From an uncultured Verrucomicrobia subdivision 3 bacterium (GTDB lineage: Bacteria > Verrucomicrobiota > Verrucomicrobiia > Limisphaerales > UBA11358), in the NCBI GenBank assembly GCA_903944085.1, contig CAJAQO010000300.1:1-34861 (forward strand): 34,861 nt of DNA, given 5' to 3'. Made by a program: the position numbers and the translations under genes. Below, one piece after another: positions 16,046-24,321 of this stretch; position 1 is the first letter of the stretch; every line of letters begins with the position of its first letter. The notes under the pieces were generated by a model, which was given only the letters and a program-made list of their open reading frames with translations, was not told where the DNA came from and made no database searches.

Positions 16046-17902
16046 CTACGGAGTTTCCGTCACGGTCATTGGCTGGTCTATTTGGACTTTTTCCAACTTC
16101 TGGAGTGTTCCGTTCGGCCAGTTGATTTCAACACTCTCCACCTTGACCGCATTGCCCAAGCCAATGGTGACGGGCAGTTCGGATTGCGAAAGATAGCTGC
16201 GCGTGGGCATTACTTGACGCGACAAAGTCTGGCCATTCACGCGGACCGTAATCCACGCGCCGATGGCGTCACGATTGCTTTTTGTGCCGACGAGTTTCAG
16301 GCGAATCCAGTGGTGATGTAAATTCTGGTCGTTGCGCAACAGGAGCGGCGGACGACCAACTTGCGTCAAGACGACATCAAGATCGCCGTCGCCATCAATG
16401 TCGGCAAACGCCGAACCGCGTCCGACAATCGGCTTGAACAAATCCGCACCGGCTTTCTCCGGCGGCACCGCCACGAAGCAGCCGCCGCTGCGCTCACCCG
16501 CGTTCCAAAACAATTGCGCAGGCTGCTCATATTTTTGGCTCTTTTGAATTTTGCTGATCTCCTCCTCCAAATGTCCGTTGGCCGTGAGCAAATCCAGCCG
16601 GCCATCCAGATCGTAATCAAAAAAGAACACGCCGAATTTGAGCAGTAACCGGCTCGCCGGACCGACGCCTTCGGTGATGGCTTCATCGCTGAAAATGGTC
16701 GGCGAATTTTGCGCGACGTAAAGCGCCGTCATTTCATTGGCAAAATTTCCGATGGCGATGCCGAGTTTGCCATCGTTGCGATAGCGCGCCGTGTCAATGC
16801 CCATCGCGCCGCGCGTGTTGCCGTAGTTATCGAACGCGATGCCGGACTGCGCGCCGATTTCCTTGAACGTGCCGTCATGCTGATTGATAAAAACCAGATT
16901 GGGCACGGTGTCGTTGGCTAAAATCAGATCAATCCAGCCGTCGCCATTCAGATCCACCGGCGCGACTCCGAGAGTTTTCGCGGCCGGAACACCGGTCGCT
17001 GGATTTTTCACCTGCAAGCCGCTCTTGGCCGAGACGTCACTGAAATGTCCGTTGCCATCGTTGTGGTAAAGATGCGAAAACGCACCGGCGAAATTCATCG
17101 GCTGACCGTAGGCGCGCGTGCGACCATCAATCTTGTAACCGACTTCCGCGTCAATTTCCTTCGACCATTGCACATAGCTGCCGACAAAAAGATCAAGCTT
17201 GCCGTCGTTGTCATAATCAATGAACGCGGCGCAGGTGCTCCAATCATTGGTCGCACCGCCAACGCCGGATTCAAGCGTGACTTCGTGAAATTTTCCGTGC
17301 CCGTCGTTGTGAAAAAGATGATTGCCACCGACAGCCGTGATGAATACATCGTCGAAACCGTCGTTGTCATAATCGCCAATCGCCACGCCCATGCCGTAGA
17401 AACTCACATCCAGCCCGGAACCCGCGGTCACATCGGTGAAATGACCATGCCCGTCGTTGTGATACAGCCCCATCGTGGGCATTGGCTTTCCAGCCGGCAC
17501 GTGACCCGGCCAGTAAGTCGAATTGACGAAAAGCAAATCCTGCGCGCCATCGTTGTCGTAGTCAAAAAACGCCACGCCGCCGCCCATCGTTTCCGGCAAC
17601 AGTTTTTCACCGTAAGCCCCGTTGACGTGCGTGAACGTGATGCCAGCCTCCTTGGTGATGTCCGTGAATTTCGCCTCGGGCACTTCCGCCTGCGGCAGCA
17701 CAGGCGAAACGGGCGCGTTGAGTTTTGTCATTTGCGGCGCGGCGGCGGCAGGTTTGCGCTTCAGGATAAAAACCGCGCCACCGAACAAAACAGCGATGAT
17801 TATCAGCGCGACCAGCGACCAGCGAAAGGCGTTGCCGATGAGTCGGTCGTCATAATGAACCAACTCTTCGTCGTCGTCGGGCAGAGGAGAATTTTTGGGC
17901 AT
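16046..17902 (-). CDS. CRTAC1-family protein (FG-GAP + ASPIC/UnbV), paralogue of the 24322 gene
   Basis: 618 residues. An N-terminal cytoplasmic tail with Asp/Glu (DDDEELVHYDD) leads to one membrane segment (about residues 29-47, SLVALIIIAVLFGGAVFIL), so it is an anchored rather than freely secreted protein. The body has Asp-rich loops (DYDNDGAQDLLF, DYDNDGFDDVF, DYDNDGKLDLF, DLNGDGWIDLI, DYDLDGRLDLL, DIDGDGDLDVV). A C-terminal ASPIC/UnbV domain (WIRLKLVGTKSNRDAIGAW onward) follows. By eye most positions after residue 75 are identical to the product of 24322-26064. It follows the multihaem cytochrome gene by three bases, so the two are co-translated and probably function together at the inner membrane/periplasm face. 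Confidence 0.88.
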   Translation of the reverse strand: MPKNSPLPDDDEELVHYDDRLIGNAFRWSLVALIIIAVLFGGAVFILKRKPAAAAPQMTKLNAPVSPVLPQAEVPEAKFTDITKEAGITFTHVNGAYGEKLLPETMGGGVAFFDYDNDGAQDLLFVNSTYWPGHVPAGKPMPTMGLYHNDGHGHFTDVTAGSGLDVSFYGMGVAIGDYDNDGFDDVFITAVGGNHLFHNDGHGKFHEVTLESGVGGATNDWSTCAAFIDYDNDGKLDLFVGSYVQWSKEIDAEVGYKIDGRTRAYGQPMNFAGAFSHLYHNDGNGHFSDVSAKSGLQVKNPATGVPAAKTLGVAPVDLNGDGWIDLILANDTVPNLVFINQHDGTFKEIGAQSGIAFDNYGNTRGAMGIDTARYRNDGKLGIAIGNFANEMTALYVAQNSPTIFSDEAITEGVGPASRLLLKFGVFFFDYDLDGRLDLLTANGHLEEEISKIQKSQKYEQPAQLFWNAGERSGGCFVAVPPEKAGADLFKPIVGRGSAFADIDGDGDLDVVLTQVGRPPLLLRNDQNLHHHWIRLKLVGTKSNRDAIGAWITVRVNGQTLSRQVMPTRSYLSQSELPVTIGLGNAVKVESVEINWPNGTLQKLEKVQIDQPMTVTETP

Positions 17903-17905
17903 AGG

Positions 17906-20791
17906 TTATGGCGCGGCAGAAATCGTTTGGTTAACAACATCCAATCCGGGTGCACTCGGCCGCTGCAAAGGATAAATCACCGTGGCTTGCGCAGCGTGGT
18001 CGGCGGCAGCATCAGCCCGGCGGGCCACGGTCACCGCATGATCCTGTGCATTATAATCGGGAAGATATTTCGCGTGCTCTTGCCGATGATAGCTGGCCTT
18101 GGCTTCATCGCCGAGTTGCGAATAAATTTGCGCGAGCGTGTAATGGGCCGTGAGATTTTCCGAATCCAAGGCCAGCGTTTTCTGAAATGCTTCCACGGCG
18201 AGATTCAGAAATTCCTTTTGCCGGGCTGGTTCGGCGCGTTCCATTTTCGCGCGCTCAAAATAAGCCTGACCAAGTTCGTTGATGACCTCGTAATCCTTGC
18301 TGAAATCAAAGCCGCGCTGGTCCAGTTCGGGATAGCGATCCTCCAGCACGCTGCGGAACTCGGAAATGGCCTGGTCAAGAAAACCATTTTGTTTGTTCAC
18401 CAAGCCGTTGAACCACGCCACCGTCCAGCGCGGCGCGGGCGGATTACATTTGGCCGCGCGCTTGAGCGCCTCGACCGCGTCGTCCAGCCGGCCTTCTTTG
18501 TAATAAACCCGCGCCAAATTCACCGGGCCATCGGCGCGACCGAGTTTTTCCACTTGCTCAAAGGCTTCGGTAGCTTGGATTAATTCACCTTTCTCCGCGC
18601 CCGTGTTTCCTTCCAACAACAGACCGATGCCATAATCGTTCCACCGCTGCCAGACAGCGATGCTCGAAGTTTGCGCGGCCATGGCGGCGAGTTGCGCCGT
18701 CGCCAAATTCACGGCTTCAATCGGGAAGGTAATTTTATCCGCAGCGATGGTGGTGATGGGCAAGTCATTCGTCACTGAGAACGGCGCGCCTTTGACGTAG
18801 TTCGTGCTGAACACGTAGTTCATGTAGATCGTGTCGAATTTGCGGTATTGCAGTTTGACTTCCACCGTCAGCGGCGCAATCTGATTTGTCGGCACGACAA
18901 TTTCATAATGCACCACCTGCCCCGCGCCGGGCGGAATCTGGTGATTGTAAAGTGGCGTGAAAATGTCCTGCGGATTACGGCGGTCAATGCGGTTGCCGTC
19001 ACGGTCGAGCATATAGACGTTGAGGAAATGCGCCCACGGATCCACTTCACGAAACGCGCCGAGCCCGCCGCTGTGTCCGATGCGCTGGTCGCCGCTTTTG
19101 GCCAGCGCCTCCAACCAGGCTTCGTTTGAGTCCACGGTGCCTTGCGTGAACGGATGACCCAGTTTCATTGTGCGAATGACCACCTCGATCAAATAACGCT
19201 GGCCGCGCTTGAGCGTGGGAATTTTCGGGCGCAGCGGTGCCGTCAGCGGATTATCTATCGCACCGCCTTCCTTGATTCCAAAAATATCCACCCGCAAATC
19301 GCCTTTCAAATAATCCGCCTCCAATTTGATGGTATTGGTGTCGCCCCGCAGATATGGAATCCCGGTGTTGGCGGCCGGGAACTGGTGGCTGTGAATGTAA
19401 CGCGCCGAGTCATTCGTCGGATTGAAATAGTTCGCACCAAAATCGGCGGATTCTTTCAGCGGCATGTGACACGCCGCGCAGTTTTGTTTGGCTTGATCAG
19501 GATAATAAAAACTCTTCGCGCCGTGGCCGGAAACGCCGCTCAACAAGTAAGTGTCGTAGTGATTTTGACCGCGCAGAAAATCTTTATAGTGATTCAGGTC
19601 ACCGGGAATGCTGACCTTGTGACAGGTGGAGCAATACTCCGCCGTGCGCATGAACGGCTTGAGGAAGGTCTGCTTGTGAAACTCCGGCTTGCCCTTCACC
19701 AGTTGCTGGTTGAGGTATTGCAGAAAACGATTAGTGCTGTAGGCAAACGGATAATGAATCGGCTCGTCAATCGTGTAATCGGCGTTGCCTTTGGTGCTGT
19801 TGATGTGCGTGATCGCATGGCACGCCGTGCAGGTGATGCCGGCTTGCGACGTCGGATCATGCACATCGTCGTAATTGGGGTTGTCAAACGCGCCGCTGAA
19901 GAACGGCACCGCATCATGGCAACCGGCACACCAGCGCGCAGCCTTGACGTTGCCGTCGCGTTTGAGTGAGACCTGCCGGGTTTCGCGCACGCTGAAGAGA
20001 TACGGCGGGTTGTTGAACGAACTAAAATGATGCGCGCTATGAAACCAATCTTTATACGCATCTTGATGACAGTTCAGGCAATAGCTGTCCATCATCAGCG
20101 TCTGCGCCGGAATGAAATTTCCCGACGCAGTTCGCGCGAGGGACGGTTCAAAATATTTTTTACCCTCCACCGAACCGACCTGGTTTTTTCGCGGATGCGC
20201 CGAATGCAGGAGCACCATGCCAATCGTCAGGACACCGACGACCGCGCCCCATTTCAAACCGACCCGCCACTTGATGCGCGGCCCGGCGAGCCGGTGCAGG
20301 AGGTAAAGCCAGATGCCCAGAATGGGTGTGATGATATGCGCCCAATAGGCGAGCGAACGCAGGCGCGGGTCTTTCAGGCCGATGTTCTTAAATTGAAAAA
20401 CATCAATGCGGGTCAGCAGCAAACCGGTGACCAGCACCAACAGGCTCGTGCCGAAAAGCAGGTAGCCGATTTTCACCGCGCGCCGGTTGGGCCGGTCGTG
20501 GGCGTTGACCATGTGAATGAAACCGAAGATCACAACCGGCAGCACGAGCAGGAAACCCAGCCCCAGATGTGTCCCGAACATCACCATGTAAAACCAGTTT
20601 TGATAGGTGACGTTGGGATCGTGCTTGAGCCACTCCAGCCAGGTGATCGCGCTGAGATACACGGAATTGGCGGCCAAAACGGCGACCAGACCGAAAATAA
20701 AATACAGCAGCACGCGCAAGCGCGGACCGATGGCACGGACGTATTTTTTTTTCAACGGTTCGCCGGCGGGGGGAATTCTAATGTCGCTCAT
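17906..20791 (-). CDS. Membrane-integrated multihaem cytochrome: b-type-like helices + five CXXCH + TPR
   Basis: 961 residues with three parts. Residues about 24-200 hold five membrane helices with histidines H75 and H93 in or near helix 2 and H152 and H166 in helix 4, which could bind two b-type haems. Residues about 230-450 carry five c-type haem motifs: CLNCH (238), CAGCH (288), CTACH (321), CSTCH (387) and CAACH (438). A beta-rich segment follows. From about residue 730 come TPR repeats (EQVEKLGRADGPVNLARVYY, ENLTAHYTLAQIYSQLGDEA). The layout fits a quinol-linked electron transfer protein passing electrons to periplasmic haems, with TPRs for docking. It lies between a porin gene (22 bases upstream) and a CRTAC1 gene (3 bases downstream). 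The haem c part resembles c554/NrfA-type multihaem proteins; no catalytic site is identifiable. The b-haem assignment is inference. Confidence 0.85.
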   Translation of the reverse strand: MSDIRIPPAGEPLKKKYVRAIGPRLRVLLYFIFGLVAVLAANSVYLSAITWLEWLKHDPNVTYQNWFYMVMFGTHLGLGFLLVLPVVIFGFIHMVNAHDRPNRRAVKIGYLLFGTSLLVLVTGLLLTRIDVFQFKNIGLKDPRLRSLAYWAHIITPILGIWLYLLHRLAGPRIKWRVGLKWGAVVGVLTIGMVLLHSAHPRKNQVGSVEGKKYFEPSLARTASGNFIPAQTLMMDSYCLNCHQDAYKDWFHSAHHFSSFNNPPYLFSVRETRQVSLKRDGNVKAARWCAGCHDAVPFFSGAFDNPNYDDVHDPTSQAGITCTACHAITHINSTKGNADYTIDEPIHYPFAYSTNRFLQYLNQQLVKGKPEFHKQTFLKPFMRTAEYCSTCHKVSIPGDLNHYKDFLRGQNHYDTYLLSGVSGHGAKSFYYPDQAKQNCAACHMPLKESADFGANYFNPTNDSARYIHSHQFPAANTGIPYLRGDTNTIKLEADYLKGDLRVDIFGIKEGGAIDNPLTAPLRPKIPTLKRGQRYLIEVVIRTMKLGHPFTQGTVDSNEAWLEALAKSGDQRIGHSGGLGAFREVDPWAHFLNVYMLDRDGNRIDRRNPQDIFTPLYNHQIPPGAGQVVHYEIVVPTNQIAPLTVEVKLQYRKFDTIYMNYVFSTNYVKGAPFSVTNDLPITTIAADKITFPIEAVNLATAQLAAMAAQTSSIAVWQRWNDYGIGLLLEGNTGAEKGELIQATEAFEQVEKLGRADGPVNLARVYYKEGRLDDAVEALKRAAKCNPPAPRWTVAWFNGLVNKQNGFLDQAISEFRSVLEDRYPELDQRGFDFSKDYEVINELGQAYFERAKMERAEPARQKEFLNLAVEAFQKTLALDSENLTAHYTLAQIYSQLGDEAKASYHRQEHAKYLPDYNAQDHAVTVARRADAAADHAAQATVIYPLQRPSAPGLDVVNQTISAAP

Positions 20792-20813
20792 GAACCGGAG
20801 GAATTGTCAGCGG

Positions 20814-22277
20814 CTAAAAATTAAAGGTCAACTGTGCGAAGAGATAATTTCCGTCGGTCGCGCCACCGGTTGTGGCGAGCGAATTTTTCAAATATTCGCC
20901 GGCGAATAAATGGCCGTAGCCCGACGATACCAGGGCGAACGAAGTAATCGTATAAGTGGCGACCAAATCCAGTTCCGACCCGACGTAATTTCCCGCGCCG
21001 GGTTGAATTCCAAAACCGCCGGTGGTGCGCGGCGTGCCATTGCCAGCGTAGAGATAATCGTGAGTATCAGCCAGCCAGAAGGCATAACCATCCAGCTTCA
21101 CCAGCAGCTTTTTTGTCGGCTTGACCGAAAATCCCACGTGAACGTCCTGCATATTTTGCAGCGAGAAAAAATCCATCGCGCCGTATAATCCGTGGTTGGA
21201 CGGAAACAGATTGTCGAAGGTGCCATGCGTGCCGTCGGCTGAATTGCCGTCGCCGGAAGCGTAGTTATATTCGAGGCCGAGTCGTGGCGACCATACCGCA
21301 TTCGTCCACGTATAGCCGCCGGCAACGTGGACCGCAAAGGCCCGCTGCGAAAGATTTGCCGAAGTCGTCGTCGCTTTGAACCGTCCGAATTGGCCGTCGG
21401 CTTCCACTTCGTAATCCCAGCCTTGCAACGCGCCGGGCAGCGATTTGAAGCGCAGGCCGATGGTGTAAATGTCGCGTGGCGACGCGAGGGGATAAAGTTT
21501 CTGGCCCGCTTCGTCCGCAGCGCGCCGATCCACATTATGCGCGAGCAAATAAATTTGCGATTCCTGAAACGGCAGCCACGTTTTGGTTGAAGCATATATT
21601 CCCGAAAGCCGGTCGTGATCATCGGATTCATCAAACTCCGTTTTGTCCGGGATCACCGGCTGGGAAACAAAACCATCCACCCAGAAATCCGGGTTTTCGT
21701 AACGCACTTTGACGGCGTCAAATGTCCGGCCAACGTTCAGCCAGTCGGCCATGCCGACCAGTCGCTGGTCGCCATAAACCAATTCTTGCCGCCCGGCCTT
21801 CACGGTCAGTGGAAATTGCTTCGCGTCGCCCAGTGCAACCCAGGCTTGCCGTAATTGGTAGTGGTCGTTGTCGGGGCTGGGATTCCGGTCGTCGTTGACG
21901 GCGCTCGAATCTTGAAACTCACCAAACACCGAGAACCACAGACAAGGAGTGTAACCCACATGAAAGCGTTCCCGAAAAAGCCCGAACGAATTATCCGCGT
22001 CACCCTTCTTGCTAAAATCCGCCTGGCCGGCATTCGCCACCGCGAAGTATTCCTTGTGTTCAAGCCGCGCCCGGAACTGGCCGCCAATATTCCAGGCATC
22101 AAACCCCGGAGACTGTTCCCGCAGCCAGTCGTTGATCAAACCGGCACTGGGCGCAGGAACGGCAGTTGAGGCGGAAGCCAACTGGTTGCTTTGCCCCGCT
22201 GCGTTTTGCGGAAAATTGAGAAGGAGCAGCAAAGTCGCCACCATCCCGATCAGGACTGAATTCTGTTTGGTTTCCAT
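20814..22277 (-). CDS. Outer-membrane beta-barrel porin, alginate-export type
   Basis: 487 residues from the ATG at 22277. A longer frame from 22376 exists, but its first 33 residues are polar and precede the signal peptide (MVATLLLLLNFPQNAAGQ), so it is rejected. The body has alternating barrel strands and motifs such as NIGGQFRARLEHKEYF, KAGRQELVYGDQRLVGMADW and VKVRYENPDFWVDGFVS, as in alginate-export/AlgE-like porins. The protein ends in Phe (AQLTFNF), typical of outer-membrane barrels recognised by Bam. It stands immediately before the multihaem cytochrome gene. Either it imports or exports a substrate, or it sheathes an electron conduit. Family membership is fairly secure and the cargo is not. 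Confidence 0.82.
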   Translation of the reverse strand: METKQNSVLIGMVATLLLLLNFPQNAAGQSNQLASASTAVPAPSAGLINDWLREQSPGFDAWNIGGQFRARLEHKEYFAVANAGQADFSKKGDADNSFGLFRERFHVGYTPCLWFSVFGEFQDSSAVNDDRNPSPDNDHYQLRQAWVALGDAKQFPLTVKAGRQELVYGDQRLVGMADWLNVGRTFDAVKVRYENPDFWVDGFVSQPVIPDKTEFDESDDHDRLSGIYASTKTWLPFQESQIYLLAHNVDRRAADEAGQKLYPLASPRDIYTIGLRFKSLPGALQGWDYEVEADGQFGRFKATTTSANLSQRAFAVHVAGGYTWTNAVWSPRLGLEYNYASGDGNSADGTHGTFDNLFPSNHGLYGAMDFFSLQNMQDVHVGFSVKPTKKLLVKLDGYAFWLADTHDYLYAGNGTPRTTGGFGIQPGAGNYVGSELDLVATYTITSFALVSSGYGHLFAGEYLKNSLATTGGATDGNYLFAQLTFNF

Positions 22278-22301
22278 GGGTTCAATAAATTGTGGGCGAA
22301 C

Positions 22302-22331
22302 ATTGACTGGCTGATTATTGACTGGCTGATT
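22302..22331. repeat. Perfect tandem duplication of a 15-base unit upstream of the porin gene
   Basis: ATTGACTGGCTGATT occurs twice with no spacer (22302-22316 and 22317-22331). It lies 25-54 bases upstream of the porin ATG and downstream of the response regulator gene, where a promoter or leader would sit. LytTR-domain regulators bind paired direct repeats, but usually with a period near 21-22 bases, so this could be a binding site or simple slippage. If the longer porin frame were translated it would read as NQPVN twice. Confidence 0.55.
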
Positions 22332-22429
22332 TTTGTCGGAGGCGTGACAATAAAAGTTTGTATCACTAGTCACCAATCTTTATGGGGCGTTCGGACGAAA
22401 TTCAGGGGCAAACGGTCCGGCCGGAAAAA

Positions 22430-23191
22430 TCAGTCCAAGCCACACTGCTTCAATTTGTCGCGGTAACGGCGGCTCGAGGTCAGTTTCGTGCCGTCCTGGA
22501 GCACCAATTCGTAGCCGCCGTAAAACAACCGGTGCAGTTCCTTGACGCGTTGGACGTTGACGATAATCGAGCGGCTGATGCGGACAAATTTTTCCGGGTC
22601 GAGCCGCGACTCCAGCGCGCCCAGAGTTTCCCGCAGCAAGTGCGATTTTGCGCCGACGTGCAGTTCGGCGTAATTATCCGCCGATCCGATCCAGTCAATT
22701 TCATCCAGCCGCACCCAAACGACGCTGCCGCCTGATTTCACCGCCAGCCGTTCGGGGGTTTTGGGCGACTTCAACTCGGCGATCAACGCCGCTTGGCGTT
22801 CCACGATGGCGCTGCCTTCGGACTGTTTCACCCGCTCGACCGCGCGGCGCAGAGCTTTTTGAAACCGTTCGCGGTCGAAGGGTTTTAATAAATAATCCAC
22901 GGCATGAACTTCAAAAGCGCGCAGGGCAAATTTATCGTGCGCGGTGACAAATACGATCACCGGCTTGGTGCCGGCGCCAACGGCTTCCGCCACTCCGAAA
23001 CCATCCAGCTCCGGCATTTGCACATCCAAAAAAACCAGGTCGGGTGACTGCTCCTGAATGGTCGTGACCGCCGTGCGACCATCCGAACATTCGCCGATGA
23101 TCTCAATCTCCGCCTCGGTTTGCAGCAACTGGCGCATCCGGTCGCGCGCCAGCAATTCATCATCCACGATCAGGGTGCGAATTTTTTTCAT
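22430..23191 (-). CDS. LytTR-family response regulator
   Basis: 253 residues. The receiver domain (residues 1-120) has the acidic pocket D10/D11, the phosphoacceptor D56 (VFLDVQMPELDG), T83 and K103 (DYLLKPFDRERF). After a short linker, residues about 148-250 form a LytTR DNA-binding domain (VWVRLDEIDWIGSADNYAEL, FVRISRSIIVNVQRVKELHR, LTSSRRYRDKLKQ). Its ATG overlaps the stop of the histidine kinase gene by four bases (ATGA), so the pair is translationally coupled. The porin gene lies 152 bases downstream on the same strand and is the obvious candidate target. All catalytic residues needed for phosphorylation are present. Confidence 0.93.
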   Translation of the reverse strand: MKKIRTLIVDDELLARDRMRQLLQTEAEIEIIGECSDGRTAVTTIQEQSPDLVFLDVQMPELDGFGVAEAVGAGTKPVIVFVTAHDKFALRAFEVHAVDYLLKPFDRERFQKALRRAVERVKQSEGSAIVERQAALIAELKSPKTPERLAVKSGGSVVWVRLDEIDWIGSADNYAELHVGAKSHLLRETLGALESRLDPEKFVRISRSIIVNVQRVKELHRLFYGGYELVLQDGTKLTSSRRYRDKLKQCGLD

Positions 23192-24270
23192 TGGGATTTC
23201 TCCGCAGTTTGAAAGGGAATCGTCACGCGCACGCGCAATCCGCCTTCGGGACGATTGCTCAACTCAAAGCGGTGCGCCGCGCCGTAGAGCGTCCGCAACC
23301 GCGCGCGGGTGTTGGACAGGCCGACGCCTTCGTCGAGCGCGTTCGCGTCGCTCACGCCCGCGCCGTTGTCGCTCACATCCAGCGTGAGTTCGCCGTTGGC
23401 GCGTTGCGCGCGCAACTCGATGATGCCGGGTTTGGCGTGCGGTTCGACGCCGTGACGAATGGCGTTTTCCAGCAACGGCTGCAAAATCAAGTTCGGCACG
23501 CGGGCATCCAACAGGTTCGGTGGAATTTGCGTTTGCACGGTCAGCCGGTTCCCAAAACGGATCTGTTCAATTTCCAAATAGCTTTGGAGAAATTTCAATT
23601 CGGCGCGCAGCGTCACTTCCTGCGCGTCGGAATTTTCCAGCGCGGCCCGCAGCAGATCGCTCAAGCGCACAATCATCCGGTCGGCGGCCTCGACATTTTG
23701 GTGCATCAGCGCGGAAATCGAGTGCAGGCTGTTGAACAGAAAATGCGGGTTCAACTGCATCTGGAGCGCCTGCAATTTTGCCTGTGCGAGACTTTTTTCC
23801 AGTTCCGCCGCGCGCAGTTCGCGTTCGCGGAATTTTCCGTAATAGTCGAAAGCAAAACTGACGGCGACGATCACCCAATAGATCAGCAGGTTGAAATGCC
23901 AGGTCTTCACCAGCAGCGGTTGGAAGGCTTCCGCAAAGCTCGCATCGCTTTGCCAGCGCCCGATGAACGCGCGCAGCACCATGTAGGCCAGCGAAAAAAT
24001 CAGACTGCAAGGCAGGTGCACCGCCAGACTCCGGGCGCGTTTGCCGGACTCGAACTGAAATCGCCCCGCCAGCCAAACGACCGGAATGGACAGGAGCGCG
24101 AACACATACCAGTCGCCCAGCGCAAAGCTTACCGCCTGTTTCCAAGTGACATCCAAGCCCGCCTTGGCGCTGGAAATGTAAAACTGAAACGCGAAGGACA
24201 GCCCGATCAGCGTCCAAAACGCAAAGCCCAGCGGCCATTTGATCCAGCGTCGTTGCAGGACTTTGTTCAT
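23188..24270 (-). CDS. LytS-type membrane sensor histidine kinase (HisKA_7TM-less, His_kinase/HATPase)
   Basis: 360 residues. Four hydrophobic segments (about 12-34, 48-68, 84-104 and 124-143) form a short membrane domain with little periplasmic loop. It therefore probably senses a membrane or intramembrane signal. A coiled linker (ELRAAELEKSLAQAKLQAL) leads to the His_kinase motif NPHFLFNSLH with the phosphorylated H176. The ATPase domain has the N box (LILQPLLENAIRHGV), the G1 box (DVSDNGAG) and the G2 region (GVGLSNTRARL). It is divergent from the CRTAC1 gene at 24322, with 51 bases between the two starts. Its partner is the overlapping LytTR regulator. Confidence 0.92.
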   Translation of the reverse strand: MNKVLQRRWIKWPLGFAFWTLIGLSFAFQFYISSAKAGLDVTWKQAVSFALGDWYVFALLSIPVVWLAGRFQFESGKRARSLAVHLPCSLIFSLAYMVLRAFIGRWQSDASFAEAFQPLLVKTWHFNLLIYWVIVAVSFAFDYYGKFRERELRAAELEKSLAQAKLQALQMQLNPHFLFNSLHSISALMHQNVEAADRMIVRLSDLLRAALENSDAQEVTLRAELKFLQSYLEIEQIRFGNRLTVQTQIPPNLLDARVPNLILQPLLENAIRHGVEPHAKPGIIELRAQRANGELTLDVSDNGAGVSDANALDEGVGLSNTRARLRTLYGAAHRFELSNRPEGGLRVRVTIPFQTAEKSQ

Positions 24271-24321
24271 TGTCAGGTTGCGGCGTGTGCGCGTTGCTGC
24301 TAAAACTTACCCGATTCCAAT

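Noticed and set aside
17045-18583. Long plus-strand frame of 512 codons opposite the CRTAC1 and cytochrome genes
   Set aside because: It covers the junction of two clear minus-strand genes, and its composition and lack of domains mark it as a shadow.
22278-22376. Upstream extension of the porin by 33 residues
   Set aside because: The extension is polar and would bury the signal peptide; it also includes the tandem repeat. The ATG at 22277 begins a normal signal sequence.
23191-24303. Plus-strand frame of 370 codons opposite the histidine kinase
   Set aside because: The minus strand encodes all kinase boxes in order; the opposite frame has no domain and is Arg/Gln/His rich.
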